DNA of 64,000 bases from DAIMZI01 sp036734025 (GTDB lineage Bacteria; Pseudomonadota; Alphaproteobacteria; Rhizobiales; Rhodomicrobiaceae): NCBI GenBank assembly GCA_036734025.1, contig DAIMZI010000004.1, positions 62,001 through 126,000 of the forward strand, given 5' to 3'. Under the pieces are notes generated by a model. The model did no database searches. It was not told the DNA's origin and saw only the letters and a list, made by a program, of their open reading frames with translations. A program made the position numbers and the translations under genes. Below, piece after piece: positions 16,380 through 25,501 of the stretch; the first letter of the stretch is position 1; the number at the start of each line of letters is the position of its first letter.

Positions 16380-19300
16380 CTAAACGAAAGCGGCAGCCGC
16401 GACGCCGCGCCCGACCACCGCGCTCATCTGATAAACGCGCACGTCAAGACCGGGCTGGAGCGCGCCGAAATCATCGATTTGCAGCGCAGCGCCGTAGGTC
16501 GCTTCAGGCGCCTGAGTACTGATCGTGCGCACGACCTCGCCCGCCTGGAGGATATCGACCTCATAGCTCTCACCGGCTTCGCTCATGGGAATTTCCGGCG
16601 GTTCCCAGCTATCGGCGTTCAGCCGGTCGCGCCTGACCCATGAGAGGATCAGATCGCCCGCCAGAGAACGCTTCGCCCGCAGATGTACCGGCGCATAGGG
16701 CTTGAGACCGCGCCCCTTGAAGGCGAACACGTCGGTCAAGTAAGTGAAATGATCGACCGGTCGGGGCACCGGGCCATATCGCCAGTGAAACTCGAGGCCG
16801 ATATCGTCCTGATCCATCGCGAGTTGCGCCACCGCACCATCAATCAGCACGATGCGCGCTTGCGTGCCGAGCATATCGCGCATCGCGTCTTCCGTGCCAA
16901 AGCGCCCGCGCAGCAGCCCGCTCAAATCATAGATGCCGGGCGAGACGAGCTCGGCAGTCTGAAACTGCAGCAGTTCCCATTCGCCATTGCCAGCTTCAAC
17001 GCCCAGCAGATTGGCTCCGCCCAGAAGCGCCAGATCAGTAACACTAGACAGCTCCGTCTGCGGGGCGAAGAACTGGGCGCGAAGCACATTGCCCCGGTCC
17101 ATGACCACCGTTGGGCCGGCATGCAGGGGCGATATTGTCCGGCCCATTGTCGCTGGTGCCAGCAACTGGCTGTTGAGGATAAACCCGGTCGGCTCGGGCG
17201 AACGCAAGACATTGACGCCGCCAAACGGGTTGGAAAAGGCGGCTGCGCGCCCGGCATGTGGCACGTCGAGACCTGAAAGCACCGGCAGATCGAGAAAGGC
17301 GAACTCCGGCGCGCCGAAGGAGATGCTGCTTGCCGGCGCATCCTGGCGTTCAGGCGTAAGGACGTCTTCATAAATTCCGGGATCATGGCTGAGGGCCTCG
17401 ATACTCAGCGCCGGTCCGATACCGAGCCTGGTGATGCGCGCATCAAGCCGGCGCTTGCCGGTGTCAATCTCGATGACATCACCGGGCTCGGCGGCAAACA
17501 GTGAGGGCGGCAAGGCAAATTCGAGCCGCTCGCGTGCGGCCCACTGCTCGTGCAAGAGCCGCTCGGCGACGGCATGCATCTCGGCCTGGCGCGTGGCAAT
17601 GGCGAAGCTGGCGCTTGCAACACGCTCGGATTTGCCGGCAAGCCGCAGGCTTTCGGCCATTGCGCGCTGATAATCGGCCTCGGCATTGATGAAGCTGAGC
17701 TTGGCGCGGCCCGGCAGTTCGCTCTCCTGAGCCCGCACGACGCTCAGACGCGGCGTTCCAGAAGATGTCTCCGCCAGATCATCGAGCTTGGCTGATCCCG
17801 CCCGGGCAGGCGCCGCGCGGGGGCGAAAGGCGATCTTGCCGCCTCTCTCTACGGAATCGAAGAAGAATGCCGTCTCCAGCGGCTGCAGCGCATTGCGCGC
17901 CGATGATATGGCATCGATGACATAGCCGGACATCGCCCCGCTGAGCCCATCGACGCTGGCATTTTCAAAGCCGTAATCGAGCAGAATCGAGCGGATGGTC
18001 TCTGGCACCGGAGCTTGAGCGGCGCGGCCGGTCAGCCAATGACCGAGTTGCCAGTTCACGCCGTCGGCCCAGACATCGGCGCGATTGGGAAAGGCCGGGA
18101 ACGGCCGCGCATCCCATGTGTAGACATAGATGCGTTGCGGATCGACCATGCGTCCGCCATAGACCGTGCTCGCCGGATTGCCCCCGGCATAATCGGGATG
18201 GGTCGGGTCATACCATTCGATCATCGAACGGATATAACGTCGCTGCATCAGGTCATCGCGCCGGCCGCTGGAATAATGGGGCAAGCGGCTCTCAGCCGAT
18301 TTCGGATCGCTGAATACGTTCGGCTGGTTCGCGCCCTTGTCGACGGCCGGGCAGCCGATTTCAAGAAACCAGATCGGTTTGGATTGCGCCGCCCATGGCG
18401 TCGGGCTGGCGCTCTCCACCCCGCCGGGGCGGTCAAAATGCGCATTCATCCACCAGTTGCGGATGTCCTTGTAGCGGAACACCCAGGGCTTGCCCAGCCC
18501 GTCGGTGATCGGCGTGCGGGTCTGGCTGTCGCGGGCGGCGTCGTCCTGATAGAACCAGTCATAGCCCTCGCCGCCCTCGATATTGGCCTTAAGATAGGCC
18601 GGATCGTAGATTGACCGATAGCCGGCCAGGTAATCGGCATGCTCAGCGCCGTCGCGCCAGTCAGCGAGCGGCCAGTAATTGTCGATGCCCACCGCGTCGA
18701 TATCCGGGCTGGCCCACAGCTTGTCGAGGTGAAAGAACACTTCGCCCGCCGGTCCGCCGAACTGGCTTGTCTGATAGGGCGTGAGCTCGCTCCAGTCTGC
18801 GGCATAGCTCAGCCTGGTGTCGGGCAACACCGACTTGACGTCGGCCGCAAGAGCGACCAGCCCATCGACGAACGGAAATTGCCCCGCAGCGCCGCGTGGC
18901 CACGTCAGCGCGCGCATCTCCGAGCCAATGATGAAGGCATCGAGAGCTTTGCCCGATATGGCCTGCGCGGCCTTGGCAAGAAACGCATAATGCAGGATGA
19001 ACCGCCGATAGGACCATTCATCCGGGCCTGAATAGACAACCTCGCCGCCTTTGATAACGGCGAAATCCTCGGGTGTGGCGGTGCCCAGAAAGGCCGCGAT
19101 CTGCGCCTGTGCAGCGCTCGTCTGATCGGCGCTTCCCGCCTGGCCCGGCGCCGGATCGACGCTGATCCGCCCGCGCCATGGATAAGCGTCCTGACCGGGC
19201 GCGCCGGTCCATGGATCCGGCAGCATGTTGCCAGACGGAATGTCCATCAGCAGAAACGGTGTGAGCGTCGGCGACAAGCCACGCGCCTGCAGATCGACGA

Positions 19301-20354
19301 TGAGATCGCGCACCGTGCTGTCGGACGGTGTGCCGCCATAAGACGGCTTGCTCTCGAAGCTGGACACGACAGCCGCATCGGCGCGTGCGATCCCCTGCAC
19401 CTGCCATGATATAGGCGCGGTCAACTTGTTGGACCGGTCCACCATGGGACGTATCCGGCATGAGGCGCAGCGCAGGTCATCGCCGAACCAGGCCGCGAAT
19501 ACCGCGACATTGCCGGCGCTGTGCAAGACCGACTGAAGCTGATCGATCGATGCCGCACAATCGGTGCGCCCCAGCCTCGTGTTGGTGTTTTCCGGCGACC
19601 AGTCGCCCAGCCCCTCGTATCGCTGGACCTCCAGCGTCGGCTCATAGGCAAACTCGCCGGCTGCGGGGATCAGGGTCACGGCCCTGACCATGGCTTCCAG
19701 CTCATCAACGGGGCGGAAGACCTCAAAATTCAGTTGCGGAATGCGGTTGCCGAAGTCTGCCAGCGGCATGCGCTCGAAGACGATGTAGGCGAGGCCGCGA
19801 TAAGCGGGCGCGGAGCCGGTGCCTTCCTTGGCCTCGATCAGGCTGTCAGGCGCCTGGTCCTGGCTGCCGGTGTGAACGCGGTACGTGAACCGGCTCAGGT
19901 CAAGCTCGGTCCCGTCGGCCCACACCCGCCCGACATGGCTGATCGGTCCCTCGCACAGGCCGATGGCAAAGTTGGCGAAATATTCATAAGACTTGCCGGT
20001 CTCGGTCGGCTGGCTCAGACCCTTTGCGCCACCGCTGCTGATCTTGCTGACGACCTCTTCTAGATGCGTCGCCCAGATCATCTGCCCGGCAAGGCGCGCG
20101 CGGCCATAAAGACGGGGTATATGCGCGCCTTCACTTGAGGCCATGACGCTGAGATCGGACAGCCGCGGACCATCGAGCACGCGCGATTGGCCGGACGCGC
20201 CGAACAGAGCGCTGTCGATATAGCCGCCCGCCAGTGCGCCGACCGCACGGCCTATTGCCGCTCCCGTGACAGAGGCGCCAAGCAGGGAAAAGCCCGCAGG
20301 CAGCAACGAGCCGCCCAGCGCGGCGCCGGCGGCGCCAAGTACCAGCGTGGCCAT
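16380..20354 (-). CDS. GTA baseplate multidomain protein (megatron; gp15-like tail tip/host specificity)
   Basis: A 1324-residue tail-tip protein. After a glycine/alanine-rich hydrophobic N-terminus (1-50) it has a hub-like region, then the GTA TIM-barrel-like domain (about 420-760; landmarks LTWPRGAAGQF, GIDNYWPLADWRDG and KPIWFLEIGCPAVDKG). A phage-tail_3 type domain (about 800-960) and C-terminal beta/fibronectin-like segments follow. Architecture and length match the RcGTA gp15 protein, which forms the baseplate and contacts the recipient surface. Its ATG overlaps the stop of a 37-codon ORF. It is separated from the peptidase gene by three extra tail genes and that ORF. Confidence 0.92.
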   Translation of the reverse strand: MATLVLGAAGAALGGSLLPAGFSLLGASVTGAAIGRAVGALAGGYIDSALFGASGQSRVLDGPRLSDLSVMASSEGAHIPRLYGRARLAGQMIWATHLEEVVSKISSGGAKGLSQPTETGKSYEYFANFAIGLCEGPISHVGRVWADGTELDLSRFTYRVHTGSQDQAPDSLIEAKEGTGSAPAYRGLAYIVFERMPLADFGNRIPQLNFEVFRPVDELEAMVRAVTLIPAAGEFAYEPTLEVQRYEGLGDWSPENTNTRLGRTDCAASIDQLQSVLHSAGNVAVFAAWFGDDLRCASCRIRPMVDRSNKLTAPISWQVQGIARADAAVVSSFESKPSYGGTPSDSTVRDLIVDLQARGLSPTLTPFLLMDIPSGNMLPDPWTGAPGQDAYPWRGRISVDPAPGQAGSADQTSAAQAQIAAFLGTATPEDFAVIKGGEVVYSGPDEWSYRRFILHYAFLAKAAQAISGKALDAFIIGSEMRALTWPRGAAGQFPFVDGLVALAADVKSVLPDTRLSYAADWSELTPYQTSQFGGPAGEVFFHLDKLWASPDIDAVGIDNYWPLADWRDGAEHADYLAGYRSIYDPAYLKANIEGGEGYDWFYQDDAARDSQTRTPITDGLGKPWVFRYKDIRNWWMNAHFDRPGGVESASPTPWAAQSKPIWFLEIGCPAVDKGANQPNVFSDPKSAESRLPHYSSGRRDDLMQRRYIRSMIEWYDPTHPDYAGGNPASTVYGGRMVDPQRIYVYTWDARPFPAFPNRADVWADGVNWQLGHWLTGRAAQAPVPETIRSILLDYGFENASVDGLSGAMSGYVIDAISSARNALQPLETAFFFDSVERGGKIAFRPRAAPARAGSAKLDDLAETSSGTPRLSVVRAQESELPGRAKLSFINAEADYQRAMAESLRLAGKSERVASASFAIATRQAEMHAVAERLLHEQWAARERLEFALPPSLFAAEPGDVIEIDTGKRRLDARITRLGIGPALSIEALSHDPGIYEDVLTPERQDAPASSISFGAPEFAFLDLPVLSGLDVPHAGRAAAFSNPFGGVNVLRSPEPTGFILNSQLLAPATMGRTISPLHAGPTVVMDRGNVLRAQFFAPQTELSSVTDLALLGGANLLGVEAGNGEWELLQFQTAELVSPGIYDLSGLLRGRFGTEDAMRDMLGTQARIVLIDGAVAQLAMDQDDIGLEFHWRYGPVPRPVDHFTYLTDVFAFKGRGLKPYAPVHLRAKRSLAGDLILSWVRRDRLNADSWEPPEIPMSEAGESYEVDILQAGEVVRTISTQAPEATYGAALQIDDFGALQPGLDVRVYQMSAVVGRGVAAAAFV

Positions 20355-20467
20355 CAGCTCAGCCCCGGTGCGAATGCAGATCCGCGCGTCCGGGCGGACC
20401 CGCGCATGCGCGCCTGGTCCGAACCAGCGCGTCTTTGCCCGGCACCCTTTTCAGACATGATTTTCAT
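20354..20467 (-). CDS. Possible 37-residue basic protein overlapping the megatron start
   Basis: A 37-codon frame with ATG at 20467, a GGGGCC stretch shortly before it, and a TGA that overlaps the megatron ATG (TGATGG). The product is Arg/Gly/Ala-rich with no fold that I recognise. The tight overlap suggests it could couple translation to the megatron gene, as a leader or a small tail protein. It may also be chance in GC-rich DNA. Confidence 0.3.
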   Translation of the reverse strand: MKIMSEKGAGQRRAGSDQARMRGSARTRGSAFAPGLS

Positions 20468-20483
20468 CGTCCGGCCCCTTTAC

Positions 20484-21863
20484 TCAAGCCCACGCAAGAT
20501 AGCGGTAGCTGACACCGCTCTGGTTGATGTTGCCGCTGCCGTCCACGGTGAAGCCGTCGGCATCCAGCGCAAACGTTCCGTTGCGCGAGCCGGTGCCCAG
20601 ATCATAGGCCGTGCTACCCGACAGCGCCGCGGCCAGCAGCGAGGTGCCCGAACCGGTCACCGAGCGCACCAGCACTACCGACGGCGCAAAGCCAAGCCCG
20701 GTGATGGCGTTGCCAGCCACGCCGCTGCCGGTATAGGTCCCGGTCTTGAACGCGCCCGCCACCGCCTCGCCGCCAAACAGATAAAGCGTCGTCAGATTGG
20801 TGCCGGTGTTCCAGCGCACCGCGCCGCCCACCTCGACCTCGCTCGCATCTGATGCGCTGAGCGAATTGGCTGTGGCACCGAACACGCCGCTCAGGCTAAC
20901 AGTGTCGAAATTAAACCCGGCATCGACGATATATTCGGCCGACTTGATATTGATGTGACGCTTGTTCCACGCCCAGATCGGCGCGGTGGCGCAGTCATGG
21001 CTCAACGCACGTCCATTCTCGCCATCGCCGGTGTAGCTCAGCACATCGAAATTCGCGGTCTGCGCCCCGGTCCCGGCGCCAATGCAAAGCGCCACGTAGT
21101 CCACGCCGCTGGCATTTACGTTGATGCCACCCTTGGCGCTCGCTGCCCCCAGCGTGAACCCGTCTGTATCAAAAGAGGTCAAGCTGTTTGCCCAGGCCGC
21201 CACCGTGTCATTGTCGGGGAAGCCCCAGCTTCCCGGCGACCAGCCCTTGGCCGGCCCCGTTGCAACATCAAAGATCGCGCATTTGACAGTGGTCTGACCG
21301 TTGCGCAGGATCATCACCAGTTGCGGGGCAAAGCCGAGACCGGTGATCGCCTGGCTGGCGCCGGTGCCGGTATAGGCGATTGCTGCGGCGCTGTAGGCCG
21401 GCTCGGCTGACGCCATGGTGATGTCGGCGTCGATCAGCGCCGGTGCGCCAAGACCAGCGCTCAGGTGATGCGACTGCGCCAGCTCCGAACCCGCGCTCGT
21501 GCCGCCAAACAGCACGCTGCTCAGGCGATGAGCCTGCTGAAGCATCGCCAATACCTCGCCCTGCGCGCTCAGGCTCACGCCGAGATCAATGCCGGAAGCA
21601 GCACCAAGCCCGTCGGCTGTCAGATCAGACGCCGCGTCCGCTGCCATTGCCATCGAATGGGTCTGGGAGATCCGCGCCACAACTGCGCCCGGCGCAAACA
21701 GCGATGCGCCCACAAGCTGCGCCAGCGCCGCATGCGAAAGCCGCACGCTGAGACCCGCCGCGCCGGCAAGCAGCGCCCACAGCAGCCGCGTCCGGTCCGC
21801 AGCACCGATCGGGTGGACAATTCCGCGCCGCGCCTGTCCCCAGGAAACGCTCAAACGTTCCAT
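20484..21863 (-). CDS. Tail-fibre-like protein with three DUF7483-type repeats
   Basis: A 459-residue protein. Residues 1-160 carry degenerate repeats with a Q-x-H core (SQTHSM, QQAHRL, QSHHL), resembling shaft repeats in alphaproteobacterial phage proteins. From about 160 to the end there are three copies of a beta domain that starts YTGxG and continues ITGLGFAPxxVxxR. Two are clear (about 163 and 373) and one degenerate (about 274, APIWAWNKR). The copies end in GVxYxxL-type strands. It is placed between the peptidase and megatron genes, where the Rhodobacter GTA has nothing comparable. A role as side fibre or head/tail decoration is inferred. Confidence 0.65.
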   Translation of the reverse strand: MERLSVSWGQARRGIVHPIGAADRTRLLWALLAGAAGLSVRLSHAALAQLVGASLFAPGAVVARISQTHSMAMAADAASDLTADGLGAASGIDLGVSLSAQGEVLAMLQQAHRLSSVLFGGTSAGSELAQSHHLSAGLGAPALIDADITMASAEPAYSAAAIAYTGTGASQAITGLGFAPQLVMILRNGQTTVKCAIFDVATGPAKGWSPGSWGFPDNDTVAAWANSLTSFDTDGFTLGAASAKGGINVNASGVDYVALCIGAGTGAQTANFDVLSYTGDGENGRALSHDCATAPIWAWNKRHINIKSAEYIVDAGFNFDTVSLSGVFGATANSLSASDASEVEVGGAVRWNTGTNLTTLYLFGGEAVAGAFKTGTYTGSGVAGNAITGLGFAPSVVLVRSVTGSGTSLLAAALSGSTAYDLGTGSRNGTFALDADGFTVDGSGNINQSGVSYRYLAWA

Positions 21864-22195
21864 GAGGTCACACCTTCGCGCACATGCAGCGCGCCGCGCG
21901 CCGCACTCTGGCGCAAACCGTCGATCTCGATCAGCAGATCGTACTCATGAACGCCCGCCGGCAGGCTCGCCATGGTGGTCGCATCAACATCAATCTGGAA
22001 CCAGCCCGAGGCGGGCGAGGTGATGCTTAAGCCTGCGCCGAGGCTGAGGCTCAGGATGGCATCGCCGGTTCGCGCGCGCACATCCATCTGGATGGCCGCG
22101 CCAGCCAGATTGAGCGCCGCGCCATCGGCGTCGCGAACCTCGAAAGGCTGTCGCCAGTCGGTGTTGGTCGCGGCCTCGAGATTTAACAAGGTCAT
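21851..22195 (-). CDS. Small phage-type protein, BppU-like beta sandwich
   Basis: A 114-residue protein without catalytic motifs. Its pattern (WRQPFEVRDADGAALNLAGA, IQMDVRARTGDAIL, GWFQIDVDATTM, GVHEYDLLIEIDG) resembles the N-terminal domain of phage baseplate upper proteins and related small tail proteins that describe an Ig-like fold. It overlaps the following fibre gene by 13 bp and belongs to the extra tail module between peptidase and megatron. Function as a connector for the fibre is inferred. Confidence 0.6.
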   Translation of the reverse strand: MTLLNLEAATNTDWRQPFEVRDADGAALNLAGAAIQMDVRARTGDAILSLSLGAGLSITSPASGWFQIDVDATTMASLPAGVHEYDLLIEIDGLRQSAARGALHVREGVTSWNV

Positions 22196-22252
22196 GGAGG
22201 GAACTCTTTCCTGTGAGGCGCTGCGTGGCTCTGGGGGCTACGGACACCGGCC

Positions 22253-22666
22253 TCAGGCGATGCTCACACTGAGATCGCCGACCGGGATCTTCACAGGGTT
22301 GCCTTCGGTTATGGTCTGGGTGCCGCTGACAAGGGCATCAGACGCGATCAGCGTGCCATCGGTGGCCGCCGAATAGATCGCGATATGGGTCACCTGCGTG
22401 CCGGTGGAACCCGCGGCCGCTTCGCCGAAGTCGATCTCCGTCGTATTGGCGCTGAGCCCGCCGCTGGTCGCGCCGGCTGTTTCCATCGCGATGGTGAACG
22501 CCAGCCGGCCGGCGGCGCGGATGGTGCTCGTCACCTCGCTGCCGGCACCTTGCGGATCACCGTCAAAAAGCGCGATGTAGCGCGTGCCGGCAACCGGCTC
22601 GGGGTCAGCCTTGCCGGTGATCCAGTCGACGAGTTCGTTGCGGATTGATGCGGGAAAATCAGGCAT
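22253..22666 (-). CDS. Phage tail-fibre/attachment protein, small beta-rich
   Basis: A 137-residue protein. The sequence begins FPASIRNELVDWITGKAD and continues RYIALFDGDPQGAGSEV and THIAIYSAATDG. This is the pattern of small phage tail proteins in which a helix-forming N-terminus precedes a beta sandwich (YIALF...GDP...GSEV). It lies 12 bp after the NlpC/P60 gene and is first of three inserted tail genes. No enzymatic motif. Confidence 0.6.
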   Translation of the reverse strand: MPDFPASIRNELVDWITGKADPEPVAGTRYIALFDGDPQGAGSEVTSTIRAAGRLAFTIAMETAGATSGGLSANTTEIDFGEAAAGSTGTQVTHIAIYSAATDGTLIASDALVSGTQTITEGNPVKIPVGDLSVSIA

Positions 22667-22678
22667 GTGTCTTGCTCC

Positions 22679-23122
22679 TTAAAGACGAAAGGCCCCGGCC
22701 AGGTGGCGCCACCACCATGGTCCGAGGCTCACTTCCACGACGCCATCGCTTTCGGTGGCGTGGATCATGTGTTGCGGCGTGCTCATGATGCCGGCATGTT
22801 TGGCGATCGCCGATGCACGCATGCGAAAGATGAGGATATCTCCCGGCATGGCCGGCGCGCCTTTCAGCGCATGCAGATGACGCCCGGCGGCATGCAGCAG
22901 CGTTTCCTCGCCGCGCATCTCCGCCCAGTCGCGGGTATAAGGCGGCGGCTTCTGCGCGCATCTGCCGGTAACTTCGGCATAGACGCCGCGGATGAGCCCG
23001 AGACAGTCGCATCCCGCGCCCTTGCAAGCCGCCTGATGGTGATAGGGTGTGCCCAGCCAGCCGCGCGCAGCGCTGATGACGCGCTTGGCAAGCGCACTGT
23101 CGCGGATCTGATGATCAGCCAT
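22679..23122 (-). CDS. GTA NlpC/P60-family cell-wall peptidase (gp14-like)
   Basis: A 147-residue cysteine peptidase of the phage NlpC family. The catalytic Cys is in GCDCLGLIRG (about residue 39) and the catalytic His in IAKHAGIM (about 109), preceded by GDILIFRMR. In GTAs and siphophages this tail-tip enzyme locally opens recipient peptidoglycan during DNA entry. It overlaps the preceding DUF2163 gene by 8 bp, as in other GTA clusters. Confidence 0.92.
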   Translation of the reverse strand: MADHQIRDSALAKRVISAARGWLGTPYHHQAACKGAGCDCLGLIRGVYAEVTGRCAQKPPPYTRDWAEMRGEETLLHAAGRHLHALKGAPAMPGDILIFRMRASAIAKHAGIMSTPQHMIHATESDGVVEVSLGPWWWRHLAGAFRL

Positions 23123-24011
23123 TGAACATGCTCTTGCCGGACAGTTTCGGATCGCCCTTGTCGGGATATTCGATAATGAAATCGTTGCCCGGCATATGCG
23201 GGAAGCCGCGATAGTTCACGCTGTTGGCAAAGCGCAGGCGACACGTCGAGAACTGCTTGTCGCATCCCGCATGGACGGTGAAGGCGTCGCCGGGCGAGAT
23301 TGGCTTTGCCGGCCGATGCCAGAGGCTCAGCGTGATCTCGGAGCCGTTCCTGACATGGGCTTTGATCTCGACGCTCGCACCAGTATTTTCACCGCTCGTC
23401 CAGATCAGCCGGCCGCATGCAAACCAGCCCTCGTCAAAATCCTCAAGACCCGAGGCCAGGAACTGGTGATCGCGCTTTACGTCCGCCACCGTGCCCGCGC
23501 TCTTGTAGGCGGCAAGTTCCAGATCGACCCCGCAGCGCGCATCGCCCAGCTCGGCGTCGCATTGATACTGATAGGCGCGCCCGCGCTCCTGATCCAGCGC
23601 ATGGGCGAGCGAGCGCAGCTCCGCGGTGAATGAGCCGTCGCGCAGCGAGACTTCGCCCAGCGTGCCGCTCATCACGAGGACGCGCTGGGTGACATCTGAC
23701 CAGTTGACGCGCCAAAGCTCGATTTGCGCACCGTCGAAATGTCCAGCCGCAAGCTCGGTCTCGCCCAGCCTGTCGGAGCGCAGCGCGCCAGTGGCTTCGG
23801 CATTGTCCACTCCAAGACCGACGGCAGCGCTCAATTCGCTCGCGCTGAAGCCGCTTTCGGGCTCAAACCCGGTATCTTCGAAGCTGAGCATGCGGTCGTG
23901 ATCGGTGAAGCCAAAGACCTCGCCGTCTGCCCGCACAAGACGCCAGCACCAGCACAAGCTCGTCGCCCCGCTGGAGAGATGCGCCTGCATCCCCGGCGGC
24001 ATGGTTCTCAT
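23115..24011 (-). CDS. GTA tail hub protein, DUF2163 (gp13-like)
   Basis: A 298-residue baseplate hub protein. The N-terminal DUF2163 region covers about 5-170 (CWCWRLVRADGEVFGFTDHD, QYQCDAELGDARCGVDL). The C-terminal phage_BR0599 part covers about 195-290 (HAGCDKQFSTCRLRFANSVN, FRGFPHMPG-like GFPHMPGND). The conserved Cys pairs are all present. It overlaps the DUF2460 gene (4 bp) and the peptidase gene (8 bp). In the RcGTA structure the equivalent forms the hub below the distal tail protein. Confidence 0.93.
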   Translation of the reverse strand: MRTMPPGMQAHLSSGATSLCWCWRLVRADGEVFGFTDHDRMLSFEDTGFEPESGFSASELSAAVGLGVDNAEATGALRSDRLGETELAAGHFDGAQIELWRVNWSDVTQRVLVMSGTLGEVSLRDGSFTAELRSLAHALDQERGRAYQYQCDAELGDARCGVDLELAAYKSAGTVADVKRDHQFLASGLEDFDEGWFACGRLIWTSGENTGASVEIKAHVRNGSEITLSLWHRPAKPISPGDAFTVHAGCDKQFSTCRLRFANSVNYRGFPHMPGNDFIIEYPDKGDPKLSGKSMFNG

Positions 24012-24637
24012 AAGCGGATCTCCACAATGGGAATATTGGGGATGTCGCCGTGATTGAAGGTGCGCAGATTGATGCTCAGACTGTCCGTATCGAAGCGCGC
24101 CGGCACGTCGAACTCAAAACCGGCGGTGATCTCGGCTCCCTCGGGCGGCGGCGTCACGAAACTGATCTGGCCGCTCGCATGGTCGATGCTCATATCAGAT
24201 TCCGGAATGGTTTCACCATCGAGCGCGACCAGCACCGTGCCGGCGACCGGCTTGAGGATATCCCGGCTCCAGGGCGCAAACCCGCTGCCGTAAACCTTTT
24301 TGAGCTGGAACACGCTCTGCACGCCGTCGCCGGTGCCGATGGGCTGATCGCCCGGTGCATGGTCGCTGCCCGGCGCACAGGATTTGAAGTCGCCCCAGTC
24401 CTTCCAGCGAAAGCCATGAAACCGCCCGCGCCGTTCTTCGAAGAAGGCGATCACCGCATGCAGGTCGTCGACGCTGCGCATACCGTATCCGGCATCATAG
24501 CGGCGCTTGCTGTCGGCCCAGCGCTGATTGCGCTCTTCATGGCCCGAAGCCAGCGCAACGATTTCGGTGCGCCTTTCCGGCCCGCCTGACGCCCCCAGCG
24601 ATATCGAGGCTGGAAAGCGGATTTCATGAAAAGCCAT
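24008..24637 (-). CDS. GTA distal tail protein, DUF2460/TIGR02217 (gp12-like)
   Basis: A 209-residue distal tail protein. Recognised by FHEIRFPASISLGASGGPER, the helix EERNQRWADSKRRYDAGYG, FRWKDWGDFKS and the final beta region FEFDVPARFDTDSLSINL. The ATG at 24637 begins the family's conserved MAFHEIRFP; the longer frame to 24688 adds unrelated residues. It connects the tail tube to the hub. It overlaps gp13 by 4 bp. Confidence 0.93.
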   Translation of the reverse strand: MAFHEIRFPASISLGASGGPERRTEIVALASGHEERNQRWADSKRRYDAGYGMRSVDDLHAVIAFFEERRGRFHGFRWKDWGDFKSCAPGSDHAPGDQPIGTGDGVQSVFQLKKVYGSGFAPWSRDILKPVAGTVLVALDGETIPESDMSIDHASGQISFVTPPPEGAEITAGFEFDVPARFDTDSLSINLRTFNHGDIPNIPIVEIRL

Positions 24638-24691
24638 TATCGGGTGCTCCCTGATGAGTGAACCAGGCGCCGTACGGGCGCCAGGCATGGC

Positions 24692-25276
24692 TCAAAGATT
24701 CCTCTGGCCGCGCGCGACCGCGCGGCTCAGCATCGCCGCGATCTGTCCTTCCGAACGGCGAAAGCCCGCCACATCGGGGGTGGTTATGTTGATCGTGACC
24801 TGCGCCGGCTGCGCTCCGGTGCCTTCATAGCGCACGCCAAGCTTGCCATTTGCGCCGCGCGTCAGCGGCAGGATCGCTTCGGGTCCGGCTTCGCCCGCCA
24901 GCCCCATGCGCCCACCGCGCATGGGAAAGGTGATCGGGGCACTGATCACACCGCCATTGGCGAACGGGACCGGCATGGCGCGCGATATGACGCCGCCATC
25001 GGCAAATCCGGTTGTGCCCAACACATTCGTGAACAGGCCCGACACAGCGTCCTGTATCGGCGAAAAGGCTGCGCGAAAGGCCAGCCTGGAGAGATCGAGC
25101 GCCAGATTGCGCAGCGTATCCTGGAGGCTCTGGCCTTCGAACGCGGCTCTTTCAAACGCGCGGCCGACACGCAAGGCGAACCGGTCGCCCAGCGTTTCCA
25201 GCTCGCGCAGCTTCTCGCGGGCATTGTCGGTGTTGGCGCTGATCTCAACCGCCATGGCGGCGACGACATCGGTCAT
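24692..25276 (-). CDS. GTA tail tape-measure protein (gp11-like, short)
   Basis: A 194-residue protein. The N-terminal coiled-coil-forming part (ISANTDNAREKLRELETLGD, RFALRVGRAFERAAFEG) precedes a Gly-rich tape-measure C-terminus (FADGGVISRAMPVPFANGG, RMGLAGEAGPEAILPLTRG). The phrase GEAGPEAILPL is characteristic of phage tape-measure proteins. At under 200 residues it predicts a very short tail, typical of GTAs and unlike lambdoid phages with 700 or more residues. It follows the tail-chaperone frames by 18 bp. Confidence 0.9.
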   Translation of the reverse strand: MTDVVAAMAVEISANTDNAREKLRELETLGDRFALRVGRAFERAAFEGQSLQDTLRNLALDLSRLAFRAAFSPIQDAVSGLFTNVLGTTGFADGGVISRAMPVPFANGGVISAPITFPMRGGRMGLAGEAGPEAILPLTRGANGKLGVRYEGTGAQPAQVTINITTPDVAGFRRSEGQIAAMLSRAVARGQRNL

Positions 25277-25294
25277 GTCTTCCTGATCCTTTGC

Positions 25295-25501
25295 TTAGCG
25301 TGCGTCGGGATAGCGAGCCATCAGCCGGGCGAGGGATGATGCGTCAGGCGCGTGCGCGCCGACCGCCCCCACAGATCGCAGCACGCATTCCAGCTCGCGC
25401 GGGCTCATTGCCCAGAAATCGCGTGGCGCAAGGCGCAGGACACCCAACCCGAAGGCGATCGCGTCGTCCCAGGGAAATGCGCGAGCAGAACCGTTCAGGG
25501 C
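25295..25501 (-). CDS. Tail assembly chaperone C-terminal extension (TAC_2/TIGR02216-type), in the -1 frame of the gp10 gene
   Basis: An open frame ending in TAA at 25295 that encodes the conserved small phage tail chaperone: FPWDDAIAFGLGVLRLAPRD, FWAMSPRELECVL and ARLMARYPDAR. No ATG, GTG or TTG lies between the upstream gene's overlap and the conserved core, so it has no ordinary start; the only in-frame candidates are CTG at 25498 or an internal ATG inside the domain. It is exactly in the -1 frame relative to gp10. A slip at GGGAAAG (25501-25507) would append 68 residues to gp10, giving a fusion of about 184 residues. Independent initiation at CTG 25498 is the alternative. Confidence 0.75.
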   Translation of the reverse strand, partial: ALNGSARAFPWDDAIAFGLGVLRLAPRDFWAMSPRELECVLRSVGAVGAHAPDASSLARLMARYPDAR

